DNA from: Candidatus Defluviibacillus avedoerensis
GTDB lineage: Bacteria > Pseudomonadota > Gammaproteobacteria > Burkholderiales > Burkholderiaceae_C
Assembly: GCA_016703665.1 (NCBI GenBank)
Contig: JADJBS010000013.1
Span: 62,001-126,000, forward strand
DNA: 64,000 nucleotides
Reading direction: 5' to 3'
The notes beneath the pieces were generated by a model, which did no database searches, was not told the origin of the DNA, and saw nothing but the letters and a program-made list of their open reading frames with translations. The stretch's first letter is position 1; each line of letters starts with the position of its first letter. Position numbers and translations under genes: made by a program. Shown one piece after another: positions 34,701-42,316 of this stretch.

Positions 34701-35307
34701 CTTGACCGGCGCCATTGTTGATGGCTGGGAGGCCCCGGCCTTGACCAGCTTGTCCCGCTCCCCCGTGCTCTGGACGGCGAAAGCCCTATTCGATTACTTG
34801 CGAAAAGGCCACAGCCCCGACCACGGCGCCGTCGCTGGCCCCATGGGTCCGGTGGTGAGTGAACTGCAAGCCCTGCCCGATGCTGACATCCGCGCCATGG
34901 CCACCTACCTGGCGTCGCTTCAAACTGCCAGCGCAACCACGCATCCCATAACGGCCAGTGCCGTGGTGGCGCAGGCTGCGGCGCAAGCCAAGGCCAACCC
35001 CTTGACGCAACTCAGCGCCGCCCAGCGACTCTTTGAAAGTGCTTGCGGTGCTTGTCACCACGATGGCGACGGCCCCAAGCTACTGGGCCTGAACCACCCG
35101 CTGACGCTCAGCAGCAAGCTGCATGCCGACACGCCCGACAGCCTGATTCAGACCATCCTGCACGGTGTGCAGCAACCGGCGACCCAAAAGATTGGCTTCA
35201 TGCCTGGCTTCAGGCATGCGTTGTCCGATGCGCAGGTGGCGGAGTTGGTGACTTACATGCGGGCGCGCTTTGCGCCAGGGAGGGCGGCGTGGGTGTTAAC
35301 GCCTTGA
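31732..35307 (+). CDS. nicB: NicB-like molybdopterin hydroxylase fused to three cytochrome c domains
   Basis: Large catalytic subunit of about 1190 residues, close to P. putida NicB. The N-terminal 750 residues form a IorB/NicB-type molybdopterin domain (GHVDLGTGLRTALSQIVAEE; catalytic Glu687 in GAGESSSVPG). After a hydrophobic stretch (about 770-795) come three c-type haem motifs: CMVCH at 821, CGACH at 971 and CGACH at 1105. Electrons would go to haem and on to a c-type oxidase. Between AAAQAGAWLR and PLRAEQHVELML the segment that usually reads LxVxxGxV...YGEL seems about 35 residues short, so a small deletion is possible. The ATG used has no competitor with better context; TTG eight codons earlier overlaps nicA. 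Confidence 0.85.
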   Translation: MTVAPRSAQASNQHLSRAGFRAASGVLLVLRDTPAPLPPVPGQPAAVPGNPLEGAEVLLAVWDDGSATGLHGHVDLGTGLRTALSQIVAEELNIEVDKVGMVMGSTTAAPNQGATIASASLQIHAEPLRRAAAQAGAWLRANGPLRAEQHVELMLDLQTSVKPPEEYRVVGQSVPRVDLQAKLTGQTIFVHDMRVPGMLHGRVIRPPYAGADHGDFIGNTLSSVDEASIAHIPGLRAVVVIRDFVGVIAEREEHAEQAMRELAVQWKPWPGMPDVQNVENALRNNPSKPRRLVNEGDVDAALAQGGVQAVDRTYVWPFQMHASIGPSCAVADWRGDGLTVYAGSQNPHVLRFDLSRLMGLPDVNIDVIRMEAAGCYGRNGADDVAADAALLSRAVGAPVRVQLTREQEHAWEPKGAAQLMQVRGGLNADGSPAGYDFESCYPSNGAPTLALLLTRSIEPVAQAFEMGDRTARPPYSYDNLRVTVNDMAPIVRASWLRGVSALPNSFAHESYIDELATAAGVDPVEYRLRHLPDPRAAELVRATADKAGWIAHTAPRPPSGDEWVSGQGFAYARYIHSKWPGFGAAWAAWVADVDVNRATGEVHVKRVVVGHDAGQMVNPAGVTQQVHGNVLQTTSRALKEQVQFEPAQNTVASQEWGSYPILNFREVPVIEVMHMPRQGDSPLGAGESSSVPGTAAIANAIFDATGVRFRKPPFTPEVVREGLYADPNLPFRHTPSAQAAIQNIALVGAVLGADPPRVPLLASAKPLWAALGGAALGVLGMAASYLGWPAAISPMAAGSTAGIYSPATIERGRQLAALGDCMVCHTNEDGAVRGQRGAGGRAMHTPFGTVYTTNLTPDAETGIGNWSLEAFKRAMREGISRDGHRLYPAFPYTAFAKTSDDDLTALYAYLMAQTPARAATPAAEMRFPFNQRPMLAVWNGLFHDNKPFAPTPGQSAEWNRGAYLVQALGHCGACHTPRNALGAEQGGAAALTGAIVDGWEAPALTSLSRSPVLWTAKALFDYLRKGHSPDHGAVAGPMGPVVSELQALPDADIRAMATYLASLQTASATTHPITASAVVAQAAAQAKANPLTQLSAAQRLFESACGACHHDGDGPKLLGLNHPLTLSSKLHADTPDSLIQTILHGVQQPATQKIGFMPGFRHALSDAQVAELVTYMRARFAPGRAAWVLTP

Positions 35308-35347
35308 TATTCCGTCGCGATTTGCAAATGTTCATTGCATCAATTAA

Positions 35348-35371
35348 ACTGGTCAGATAACTAGTCAGATG
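35348..35371 (+). promoter_or_regulatory. Tandem 12-base direct repeat before the toxin-antitoxin genes
   Basis: ACTGGTCAGATA is followed at once by ACTAGTCAGATG, the same 12-mer with two changes, ending 10 bases before the antitoxin ATG. Phd/YefM antitoxins repress their own operon by binding repeated sites near the start, so this is a good operator candidate. Confidence 0.5.
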
Positions 35372-35381
35372 AAGGTTTGTG

Positions 35382-35639
35382 ATGCAAGCATGGCCAGTTC
35401 AAGACGCCAAAGCGCGGTTCAGCGAATTCCTGGACGCCTGTATTGCGGGCGCGCCGCAAATGGTCACCAAACGAGGGGCCGAGGCGGCTGTGCTGGTGCC
35501 CGTCGATGTCTGGCGGCGAATGCAGGCGGCAGCCAGGCCGTCTTCAAAGCAGCTATTGTTGGCCAGCGACGGGCCGGTGGATTTGGTCATTCCCCCACGT
35601 GGACAATCGCGCCGCCGCCCTGCACAGGCAGTTGATTGA
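35382..35639 (+). CDS. Phd/YefM-type antitoxin
   Basis: Small DNA-binding antitoxin of 85 residues. The N-terminal half (MQAWPVQDAKARFSEFLDACIAGAPQMVTKRGAEAAVLVPVDVWRRM) is the standard Phd/YefM fold; the C-terminal tail, rich in Arg and Pro, would wrap the toxin. It lies 18 bases before a PIN-domain toxin gene in the same direction, the usual antitoxin-first order. An alternative start slightly upstream is in another frame. Confidence 0.88.
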   Translation: MQAWPVQDAKARFSEFLDACIAGAPQMVTKRGAEAAVLVPVDVWRRMQAAARPSSKQLLLASDGPVDLVIPPRGQSRRRPAQAVD

Positions 35640-35657
35640 CGTAGGCCTTAAGCGAAC

Positions 35658-36062
35658 ATGTACCTTCTGGATACCAATGTGGTGTCTGAATTGCGTAAGC
35701 CCAAGCCGCATGGCGCTGTGCTGGCTTGGCTCCAGGGCGTGGATGACAAGGATTTATTTCTGTCTGCCGTGACGATAGGCGAAATTCAGGCTGGCATTGA
35801 AATCACGCGCGCGCAAGACCTCGCCAAAGCAAGCCAAATAGAACAGTGGCTTGATCAGGTGGCCGGTAGCTACAACATCGTTCCCATGGATGCCGCCGTG
35901 TTCCGCATGTGGGCTAAGTTGATGCACAAAACATCTGATACTTTGATGGAAGACGCGATGATTGCCGCCACGGCTAAAGTTCATCAGTGGGTGGTGGTGA
36001 CTAGAAATGTTGCGGATTTCAAATCCTTTCGAGTGGATGTACTGAACCCATTTGGTTCGTGA
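35658..36062 (+). CDS. PIN-domain ribonuclease toxin, VapC/FitB-like
   Basis: 134-residue PIN-domain protein; such toxins cleave RNA, often tRNA or rRNA, with Mg2+. Acidic residues expected in the active site are Asp5 (LLDTNVVS), Glu42 (TIGEIQAG), Asp99 (LMEDAMIAATA) and Asp120 (TRNVADF). The sequence is of the FitB/StbB sub-group that pairs with Phd-type antitoxins. It is next to the catabolic locus with no mobile element around it. All catalytic positions are kept, so it should be active unless bound by the antitoxin. Confidence 0.9.
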   Translation: MYLLDTNVVSELRKPKPHGAVLAWLQGVDDKDLFLSAVTIGEIQAGIEITRAQDLAKASQIEQWLDQVAGSYNIVPMDAAVFRMWAKLMHKTSDTLMEDAMIAATAKVHQWVVVTRNVADFKSFRVDVLNPFGS

Positions 36063-36325
36063 ATTCAATGACACTCCCCCTGCCGCAGATTGACAGAAAA
36101 GAATTCGTAAAGATTGTTTAATGCATTCCGAATCGAAGTTTCGATTGAATACTTGGAACCTTGATGAAACCCGCAACCACGTTGAACGCCTATATGGGGG
36201 TGATCAGTTGGCGTTGGTGAAGCCATGTTTGAGGTCTGTCGATGATCGAAAGACCTATTAAATCTCGTGCTGAGCAGGCGAGTGCCTTTGTTGATGATTT
36301 GAAGATATTGAGATAGTCATCGCCC
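36063..36325. other. Gene-free interval after the PIN toxin
   Basis: No complete gene is visible. One frame (about 36158-36260) reads ETRNHVERLYGGDQLALVKP, which faintly resembles the last part of a LytS-type sensor kinase (N-box TRxxLxxLYG). That could be the remnant of a lost gene, but the match is weak. The remainder is AT-richer than its surroundings and has no hairpin until the RRM-gene terminator. Confidence 0.25.
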
Positions 36326-36355
36326 CACAAAAAAACCGGCCACTTGGGCCGGTTT
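36326..36355 (-). terminator. Terminator of the RRM-protein gene
   Basis: AAACCGGCC and GGCCGGTTT form a nine-pair stem around ACTTG. On the minus strand it is followed by a run of seven T, a strong intrinsic terminator placed 23 bases after the stop of the RRM gene. Confidence 0.85.
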
Positions 36356-36378
36356 CTTGATCAGCTGAAGTGCAGACT

Positions 36379-36741
36379 TCAGTAGCTGTTACGGCCACCA
36401 CCGCCGTAGCCGCCACCGCCGCCACCGCCGTATCCACCGCCACCACCTTCACGACGGCCACCGCCGCCACCGCCGAAACCACCTGTGCGGGGTTCCATTG
36501 GGCGGGCTTCATTGACAACCATGTCGCGGCCGTCAACAGACTTGCCGTTCATGCCGCCGATGGCCGCTTGGGCTTCGGCATCGCTCGACATTTCCACAAA
36601 GCCGAAGCCTTTGGAGCGGCCGCTGTCGCGGTCCATCATCACCTTGGCTGACGACACAGTGCCGAAATCAGAGAAGGCTTGGTTCAGGGATTGGTCATTC
36701 ACCGAGTAGGAGAGGTTGCCAACGTACAGTTTTTTACCCAT
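36379..36741 (-). CDS. Glycine-rich RRM RNA-binding protein
   Basis: 120-residue protein with one RNA-recognition motif (RNP2 LYVGNL at 5-10 and RNP1 KGFGFVEM at 44-51). It is followed by a short RPMEP linker and a 30-residue tail of glycine runs broken by Arg and Tyr, ending GGGGRNSY. This is the bacterial counterpart of cold-inducible glycine-rich proteins, expected to bind single-stranded RNA and act as an RNA chaperone. The ATG begins MGKKLYVGN; the upstream extension reads into the next gene's end. The GC-rich glycine codons form an imperfect GGN repeat, prone to length change. Confidence 0.93.
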   Translation of the reverse strand: MGKKLYVGNLSYSVNDQSLNQAFSDFGTVSSAKVMMDRDSGRSKGFGFVEMSSDAEAQAAIGGMNGKSVDGRDMVVNEARPMEPRTGGFGGGGGGRREGGGGGYGGGGGGGYGGGGRNSY

Positions 36742-36752
36742 TTTGGGATCTT

Positions 36753-37199
36753 TCAAAAAAGCGAACACGGGTTTTGCAAACCGTGCGACGCGGGGGATGG
36801 CCCACCAGGTGGGCCATCAGGGGAATCGACATCTGGCCAAGAGGCCAAACGTAAATAGTCGGGGTCGCGCAGGTAGGCCAGGTACAGTTTGCCGACAGAT
36901 CCATCACGCCAGCCGGGCGGGTCTTCGCAGGTGGTGCCACCATGGGCGACGCCAGCGGCATGCCAGGCGTCGGCCTGCTCGGGCGACGCCATGTTGAAGC
37001 CAATGGTGCTGCCGTTGCCATGGGTCGCTGGCTCACCGTTGATGGGAATGGTGATGCCAAACGATCCACCTGGGCTGCGGTAAAAGTAGCGGCTCTTATT
37101 GGCCACACCCGGGCCAATGCCCAGTGTGCCGAGCACAGCGTCGTAAAACTTCTTTGATACTTCCAGGTCGTTAACACCCAGCATGACGTGACTGAACAT
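36753..37199 (-). CDS. VOC (glyoxalase/bleomycin resistance) family protein
   Basis: Vicinal-oxygen-chelate fold protein. MFSHVMLGVNDLEVSKKFYDAVLGTLGI and AYLRDPD give the paired betaalphabetabetabeta units with metal ligands at the family positions (His4 and, later, the ITIPINGEPATHGNG/IGFNM unit). The C-terminus departs from homologues. After AYLRDPD, where GNKLCA is usual, it continues YLRLASWPDVDSPDGPP and runs 20 residues further, so the end may be altered by a small rearrangement. The substrate is unknown. Its start overlaps the end of the ferredoxin gene by 29 bases. Confidence 0.75.
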   Translation of the reverse strand: MFSHVMLGVNDLEVSKKFYDAVLGTLGIGPGVANKSRYFYRSPGGSFGITIPINGEPATHGNGSTIGFNMASPEQADAWHAAGVAHGGTTCEDPPGWRDGSVGKLYLAYLRDPDYLRLASWPDVDSPDGPPGGPSPASHGLQNPCSLF

Positions 37200-37440
37200 A
37201 GGGTTCTCCGTGAATACCCGCAACTGGGCGCTTGAATCGTACCTCTATCGCGCCAAACAGGCACTTCGCTTCGCATTGGCGGCAACCAGTGCAGATCTTT
37301 GTATTGTGAAGGGTGGAGGTTTTGCGCCGGTCGACAGTGCTCAGGCTGAGCAAGTCCAGCGGGCAGGCAGCCACGCACCAGCCACATCCCGTGCAGCGGT
37401 GGGTGTCAATGTGCAGCGTGAAGTCGTGGCGGCTTGCCAT
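37171..37440 (-). CDS. Small 2[4Fe-4S] ferredoxin
   Basis: 89-residue protein with two complete four-cysteine motifs: Cys16, 19, 22, 26 (CTGCGWCVAACP) and Cys50, 53, 56, 60 (CTGCRQCEAKC). Such dicluster ferredoxins shuttle low-potential electrons. It would be a plausible electron carrier between the NADP reductase and the Hnr homologue about 14 kb away, but nothing beyond co-occurrence supports that. The second motif ends CLFGAI without the proline usual after the last cysteine. Confidence 0.82.
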   Translation of the reverse strand: MASRHDFTLHIDTHRCTGCGWCVAACPLDLLSLSTVDRRKTSTLHNTKICTGCRQCEAKCLFGAIEVRFKRPVAGIHGEPYVQSRHAGC

Positions 37441-37445
37441 GTGCG

Positions 37446-38541
37446 TCAGCTTTCAAGGCGCAGAAAGTCACTTATGCGCTGTAATTCGTGGTCCAGCGCT
37501 TGCTTGAAAGCTGCGTCGGTGGGGCGCTGGGCCGTGAATCCCAGTTCCGTATGAAGCGCCCCGTTCAGCACGCTGAGATTTGCCCAGCCGATGACCTGAT
37601 CCCGCCAAAGCATCGGCAAGGCGTAATACCCTCGAACGCGTTGAGGTGCTGGCGTGTAAGCCTCGAAGCGGTAGGCCCAGTTCCAGAAGATTTCAAAGCG
37701 GCGGCGGTCCCACACCACCGGGTCAAACGGGGCCAAAAGCCTAACCATATCGCCAACGCGGTGGCGCTTGCTGGCGGGGTCCTCTCCGATGGGCCAGTAC
37801 CAGGTAATGCCATTGACAATGGCATTGGAAAGGCTCTCTGGCACGGTTCACCATGATTTGGCGTTGATCGCGCCACTGGGGTACGCCGCGACATAGCAAG
37901 CTGATGAGTTGAGTGAGCGAGGCAGCAGGCAGCGGTGCGTATTGGTGGACGATCACGTCAACCAGTGTGTCCATCGCTTGCTGCGGGTTAACTGTGTGGC
38001 TTGGTGCTTCACGTGCGGCATAGAGGCGGATGCCACTTTCCCGACCCGCCACGCGCAGCAGTCCACGGTAATGCATGTCATCCAGTAAATGGGTTGTGGC
38101 ATTGGAACTGCCGCCAAACCAGTTGGTCACGCGGCCATGGTCAAAATGTGCATCTACTTGTCGCGGGTGAACGACGCCGCACATGCGAACATAGTCCAGC
38201 ACAGTTGCTGCCTGTCTCTCGCGCGAAGCGGGCCAGGGTTGGCGAGCCTCGCGCGGATGCATTAGATGCTGAGTTGCGCGGGGAGAAAGCCGTAATTGAC
38301 GAAAAAATCCTCCTCAATACCCAGCTTGGCGTAGCGTGCCTCCAGGTCGCCTGCCCTGTAGCCTTTGACCCGGTGACGCAGGGTGAGATCTTGAGCGCGC
38401 GCGGGGGAGCGGATCGGGTCAGCCTGCACAAAGCCTAGTCTCCCGATGGCTTTGGGCAGGGTGGTTGGAGTAAACAGGCTGCGCCACAGCATAAGTGCGG
38501 AGTTGGTTGAGCGACAGCGGTGTGCGGGGCGGGTTTGCCAT
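37446..38541 (-). pseudogene. YcaQ-like winged-helix protein, several frameshifts
   Basis: Homologue of the HTH_42/YcaQ family, DNA glycosylases and DNA-crosslink repair proteins with winged-helix repeats. The start MANPPRTPLSLNQLRTYA continues in a second frame as SLFTPTTLPKAIGRLGFVQADPIRSPARAQDLTLRHRV. A third frame gives MHPREARQPWPASRERQ...GGSSNATTHLLDDMHYRGLLRVAGRE, and a fourth gives YWPIGEDPASKRHRVGDMVRLLAPFDPVVWDRRRFEIFWNWAYRFEAYTP to the stop. At least three single-base shifts (near 38490, 38270 and 37845) interrupt an otherwise full-length protein of about 365 residues. Frames are consecutive and collinear, as with sequence error. Confidence 0.82.
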
Positions 38542-38611
38542 GGGTGAATGATGCCTGATCTGCTGTGCCTTAGACCTTAAACTCTTCACACCTGAAAAGG
38601 AGACATTTCGA

Positions 38612-39626
38612 ATGACTTTGACCCTGAATACCCGACGTGGTGCCTTGGCAGCACTGGTGAGCTTGGTGGTGTCCGCCGCCGCGTTGTGTGCATTGCCTGC
38701 CCAAGCGCAAAGCAAGATTCCCCTGCGCATTTCTACACCCGCTGTGCCGGACGATTGGCACGCCAAGATGTGGACCGTGTTCAAAGAGCAGCTGGACAAG
38801 ACTGGACCTGGTGAGTTTGATGTGCAGATCAACCTGAATGCCAGCCTATTCAAGCAGGGCGCCGAGCCTGCCGCCATGGCACGTGGCAATCTCGAAATGG
38901 CGTCGATCTCTGCCTTTGACATGGCCAAGCTGGTGCCCGAATTTTCGATCTTTACCGCAGGCTACGTGGTGCGAGATCCGGCTCATCAGCAAAAGGTGTT
39001 CAACGGTCCGGTGGGGGATGAGTTGTTCAAACTGGTGTCACAGAAGATGGAGGTCACGCCTCTGGCAACGGCGCCCTGGGTACACGCCAGCTCAATTTGC
39101 GCGAGGTGCGCAGCGTCAAGACCCCGGCGGACCTGAAGGGCGTCAAGCTGCGCATGCCGGGCAGCAAAGAGTGGTTGTTCTTGGGAGAAGCGCTGGGGCC
39201 ACACCCACGCCACTTGCCTTCGGTGAGGTGTATCTGGGCTTGAAAACTGGCACCATCGATGGGCAGGACAACCCGTTGCCGTCGGTACGTGCTGCCAAGT
39301 TCTATGAGGTGACCAAACAGATTGTGCTGACCAGCCATCTGGTAGACAGCCTCTTCATCACTGTCGCGAACAAGACTTGGAATGCTTTGAGTGCGACGCA
39401 AAAGCAAAGGTTAAAGCAGCAGCAATGGCAGCTGCGCAGTACAACAACGAAAACCGGATCAAAGAAGAGGGGGCAGCTGACCGATTTCTTCAAACAGCAG
39501 GGTTTGCAAGTCAGCACGCCTGATGTGGACGCATTCCACAAAGCCGTGCAGGCGGCATACCAAAAGTCGGACTACGCCAAGACTTGGCCAGCTCGATTGC
39601 TGGACCGGCTCAATGCAACGAAATGA
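38612..39626 (+). pseudogene. dctP: TRAP substrate-binding protein, frameshifted (system 2)
   Basis: Second DctP-family binding protein. MTLTLNTRRGALAALVSLVVSAAALCALPAQA is a signal peptide, followed by IPLRISTPAVPDDWHAKMWTVF. Near 39085 the frame slips so that LGTRQLNLREVRSVKTPADLKGVKLRMPG appears in another frame; it slips again near 39193 (one G missing from a run) to TPTPLAFGEVYLGLKTGTIDGQDNPLPS. Two further shifts lie around 39415-39475 before the regular end KTWPARLLDRLNATK. Repaired, it is a full-length protein of about 340 residues. It starts a new plus-strand operon with dctQ and dctM. Confidence 0.83.
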
Positions 39627-39674
39627 TGCTTCCCCGCGCGTGCTGTGTTGCCCTTGCGTAAAGGGCCTTCATAC

Positions 39675-39690
39675 CTTGGGGCGGCTCGGC
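39675..39690. repeat. Partial copy of the GC-rich element
   Basis: CTTGGGGCGGCTCGGC matches 15 of 16 positions of the core in coxD (CTTGGGGCGGCCCGG...). It lies between the binding-protein gene and the small permease gene, the intergenic position such elements usually occupy. Confidence 0.45.
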
Positions 39691-39708
39691 TGTGCTCATG
39701 CGCATCGT

Positions 39709-40215
39709 TTGACTCATGCCTCACGGTGGGCGCAGCGTGTGATCAACGGTGTTGGTGGTTTGCTTTTCCTGGCGTTGTTTGGCGTCTTCCTGATCCAGAT
39801 CACTGCACGGTTTGGCTTCAACCGACCCATTCCGTGGACAGATGAGGCTGCTGTGATCGCTTTATGTGTGGGTCATTCTTTGGGCTTCCGCGTTGGTGGT
39901 GCCAGAGCGAGAGCACGTGGTGTTTGACCTGGTTTGGAATGCCGCTAGCCCCAGGCTGCGTCGAGTGATGAAACTTATGGGAAATGCCATGATCGGTGTG
40001 CTGGCTGCCATTGCCATTCCCGCGAATTGGGACTATGTGCAGTTCATGGCGCGCGAGAGCACGCCAGTGCTGGGTGTGCCCTTTATGGCGGTATTTGTTC
40101 CCTTTGTGCTTTTGCTTGGGTCCCTTGTGATTCGCAGCGCTTGGGCCATCCTGGCAAGCCCTGCATGGGCTGGGACTGGAAGCCGGGCCAGGTCGGAGAA
40201 GGGCATCTGTCATGA
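39709..40215 (+). pseudogene. dctQ: TRAP small permease, frameshifted (system 2)
   Basis: DctQ-type subunit: ASRWAQRVINGVGGLLFLALFGVFLIQITARFGFNRPIPWTDEAAVIA in the first frame. After one extra base near 39864 come VWVILWASALVVPEREHVVFDLVWNAASPRLRRVM and IPANWDYVQFM. A third frame near the end supplies WDWKPGQVGEGHLS and the stop. No ATG fits the start; a TTG was taken, and the true start may itself be damaged. Repaired length is about 168 residues, normal for the family. Confidence 0.75.
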
Positions 40216-40225
40216 GGCGCATGCC

Positions 40226-41529
40226 ATGACAGGGGCCTTGGGCGTTCTGTTTGCCGTCATGGGCCTGGGCATGCTGCTACGTATGCCAATCGGGTTTTCG
40301 ATGATCGTGTCAGGTGTAGCCTATTTGCTTGTCAAGCGTCAGGATCTTGGGCTGGTGACAGAGCAGATGGGCAATGGGCTTTACAACAGCTATGTGCTGT
40401 TAGCTGTACCTCTGTTTGTGTTCGCGGCCAACATCATGAACGCGGGAACGGTCAGCGAGCGGATTTTGACTTCTGCCGCATTTTGGTCGGACGAATGCGG
40501 GGTGGTCTGGCCTAGGGTGGATATTCTGGTCAGCGTGATTTTTCGGGTATGAGTGGCAGCGCCATTGCCGATGCGGCAGGGCCTGGTTTGGTCACGATCA
40601 AACAAATGTTGAAAAAGCCTGGCTACACACGTGGCTTCGCGGGGGGCTGTGGTGATTGCCAGCGCCACACTCGGGCCGGTGATTCCACCGTCCATCCCCA
40701 TGGTCATCTATGCGCTGGTGTCTGGCGCGTCGCTAGGGGCGCTGTTCCTGGCGGGCGTGGTGCCCGGCCTGTTGATGGCCGTGCTGATGATGGGCGTGGT
40801 GGCCATCATTGCGCGTCGGCGCAACATGCCGCGCGACGAGCCCGTCCCGATCAAAGACTGGCCGGGCATTCTGTTTCGCGGCGCTTTACCTTTGTCCATG
40901 CCCGTCGTGCTGCTAGGCGGCATCTATTCTGGTGCATTCACACCTACCGAGGCAGCGGCGGTGGCGGCGTTGCATTCTTTGATTTTGGCGACAGTGGTTT
41001 ACCGGGCAGTGAGCTGGCAAATGTTCTGGGGCGTGGTGATGGAGTCCACGCGAGGTGCGGCGGTCATCACCATCATCCTGGCGGGCTCCTACATGCTGAA
41101 CTACGCCTTTACAGCTGAGGGTGTGCCGCGCTCCATGGCGCAATGGGTAGACAACATGCGGCTGGCGCGTTGGCAGTTTTTGCTGTTGGTCAATGCGCTT
41201 TTCCTGGTTCTGGGGTGTTTTCTGGACGTGTCGGTGCTGCTGCTGGTATTTGTGCCCATGCTGCTGCCTGCCGTTAAGGACTGGGCATTGATTTGGTGCA
41301 TTTCGGTGTGCTGGTGGTGCTGAACATGATGATCGGGCTGATCCATCCGCCCTTTGGCATGCTGCTGTTTGTGACCAAGGCGCCGACAGGTATCCCCATT
41401 GGTGAGATGATGAAAGAAGGCTGGCCTTTCCTTGTCATGCTGTTGCTGCTCTTGCTGGCCTTGACTTTCTTTCCCGAAATTACGCTGTGGCTACCCCATC
41501 AAATGGGCTACGGCAGTCCACCAACCTAG
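40226..41529 (+). pseudogene. dctM: TRAP large permease, frameshifted (system 2)
   Basis: DctM-type subunit beginning MTGALGVLFAVMGLGMLLRMPIGFSMIVSG. The frame changes near 40470, resumes as MSGSAIADAAGPGLVTIKQMLK, changes again near 40640 to AVVIASATLGPVIPPSIPMVIYA, and near 41285 to VHFGVLVVLNMMIGLIHPPFGMLLFVTK before ending PEITLWLPHQMGYGSPPT. The parts are collinear and cover the complete protein of about 430 residues with the expected GSAIADAAG and HPPFG motifs. Overall the second TRAP system is complete except for the indels. The substrate is unknown; neighbours suggest a carboxylate for beta-oxidation. Confidence 0.8.
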
Positions 41530-41565
41530 GCCTATCCTGAATAGGTTTTTGAAGGAGACTTGTCC

Positions 41566-42316
41566 ATGAGCGACCACGCAATGCCTTGAGCTAACCGGGA
41601 GTTCTTGGCGCGTCTTACCCAGATTGCCGAGCGCATCGCCAACGAGGCAGATTTGCAGGCCGTGGGTCCGCTCATGGAAATGACAACGGCTCAGACAAGT
41701 TCACCGGAGCTGTCAGCGCTTGCTGAGAGTTTTGCCCGGATGCTGGTCAAACTGGAGGCCCGCGAGTTTGAGCTAGAGTGCACTATTTCCGACTTGAAGG
41801 CGGTCAGATCGAACTGGAAAAGCCAATTACGATGCATTGACCGGACTGCCCAACCGCGTGATTGCACGCGACCGCTTAAATCAGGCCTGGCCAACGCCCG
41901 GCGAAATGAGGGCATGCTGGCTGTATTGTTCATGGATCTGGATCGTTTCAAATGGGTCAACGATAACCGGGGCATGCAGCGGGCGACGAATTGCTGCAAC
42001 AAGTGGCTCTGCGTGCCAAAGCTTGCGTGCGCGAAAGCGATACCGTGGCCAGGTTGGGTGGCGACGAGTTTTTGGCGGTGTTGCCCACTGTTGGTGGCTT
42101 AGAAGAAGCGCAAGGCTTGGCTCAGCGCTTGGTGGACGCCATGAACCAGCCTTTGCGTTGCGTGATGGCGCGGTTCAAATTGGTGGCAGTGTTGGCACAG
42201 CCTTGTATCCAAACCATGCCAAGTCGGTGGACATGCTGATCCAGTGCGCAGACGCTGGCCTGTATGCGGCCAAGCGCGCCGGGAAAAATGTTTTCCAGGT
42301 GTTGAAGCGACATTAG
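41566..42316 (+). pseudogene. Diguanylate cyclase (GGDEF), interrupted
   Basis: Reads MSDHAMP then an in-frame TGA, then ANREFLARLTQIAERIANEADLQAVGPLMEM...LEAREFELECTISDLK. After shifts near 41825, 41890, 41975 and 42165 the catalytic domain follows: YDALTGLPNRVIARDRLNQA, GMLAVLFMDLDRFKWVND, ARLGGDEFLAVLPTV and SVGTALYPNHAKSVDMLIQCADAGLYAAKRAGKN. The GGDEF signature itself is intact. Such enzymes make cyclic di-GMP; the N-terminal region of about 80 residues is helical with no recognised sensor domain. A GAAGGAGA site precedes the ATG, so the gene start is real and the stop codon within seven residues is likely an error or a null mutation. Confidence 0.78.

Noticed and set aside
36158..36260. 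Possible remnant of a sensor kinase C-terminus
   Set aside because: Only about 20 residues resemble the N-box region, with no second motif; kept as a note in the intergenic entry, not as a gene.
36385..36470. Repetitive GGN/CCN tract that might be taken for a tandem repeat or CRISPR-like array
   Set aside because: It encodes the glycine-rich tail of the RRM protein; unit length is irregular and there are no spacers.
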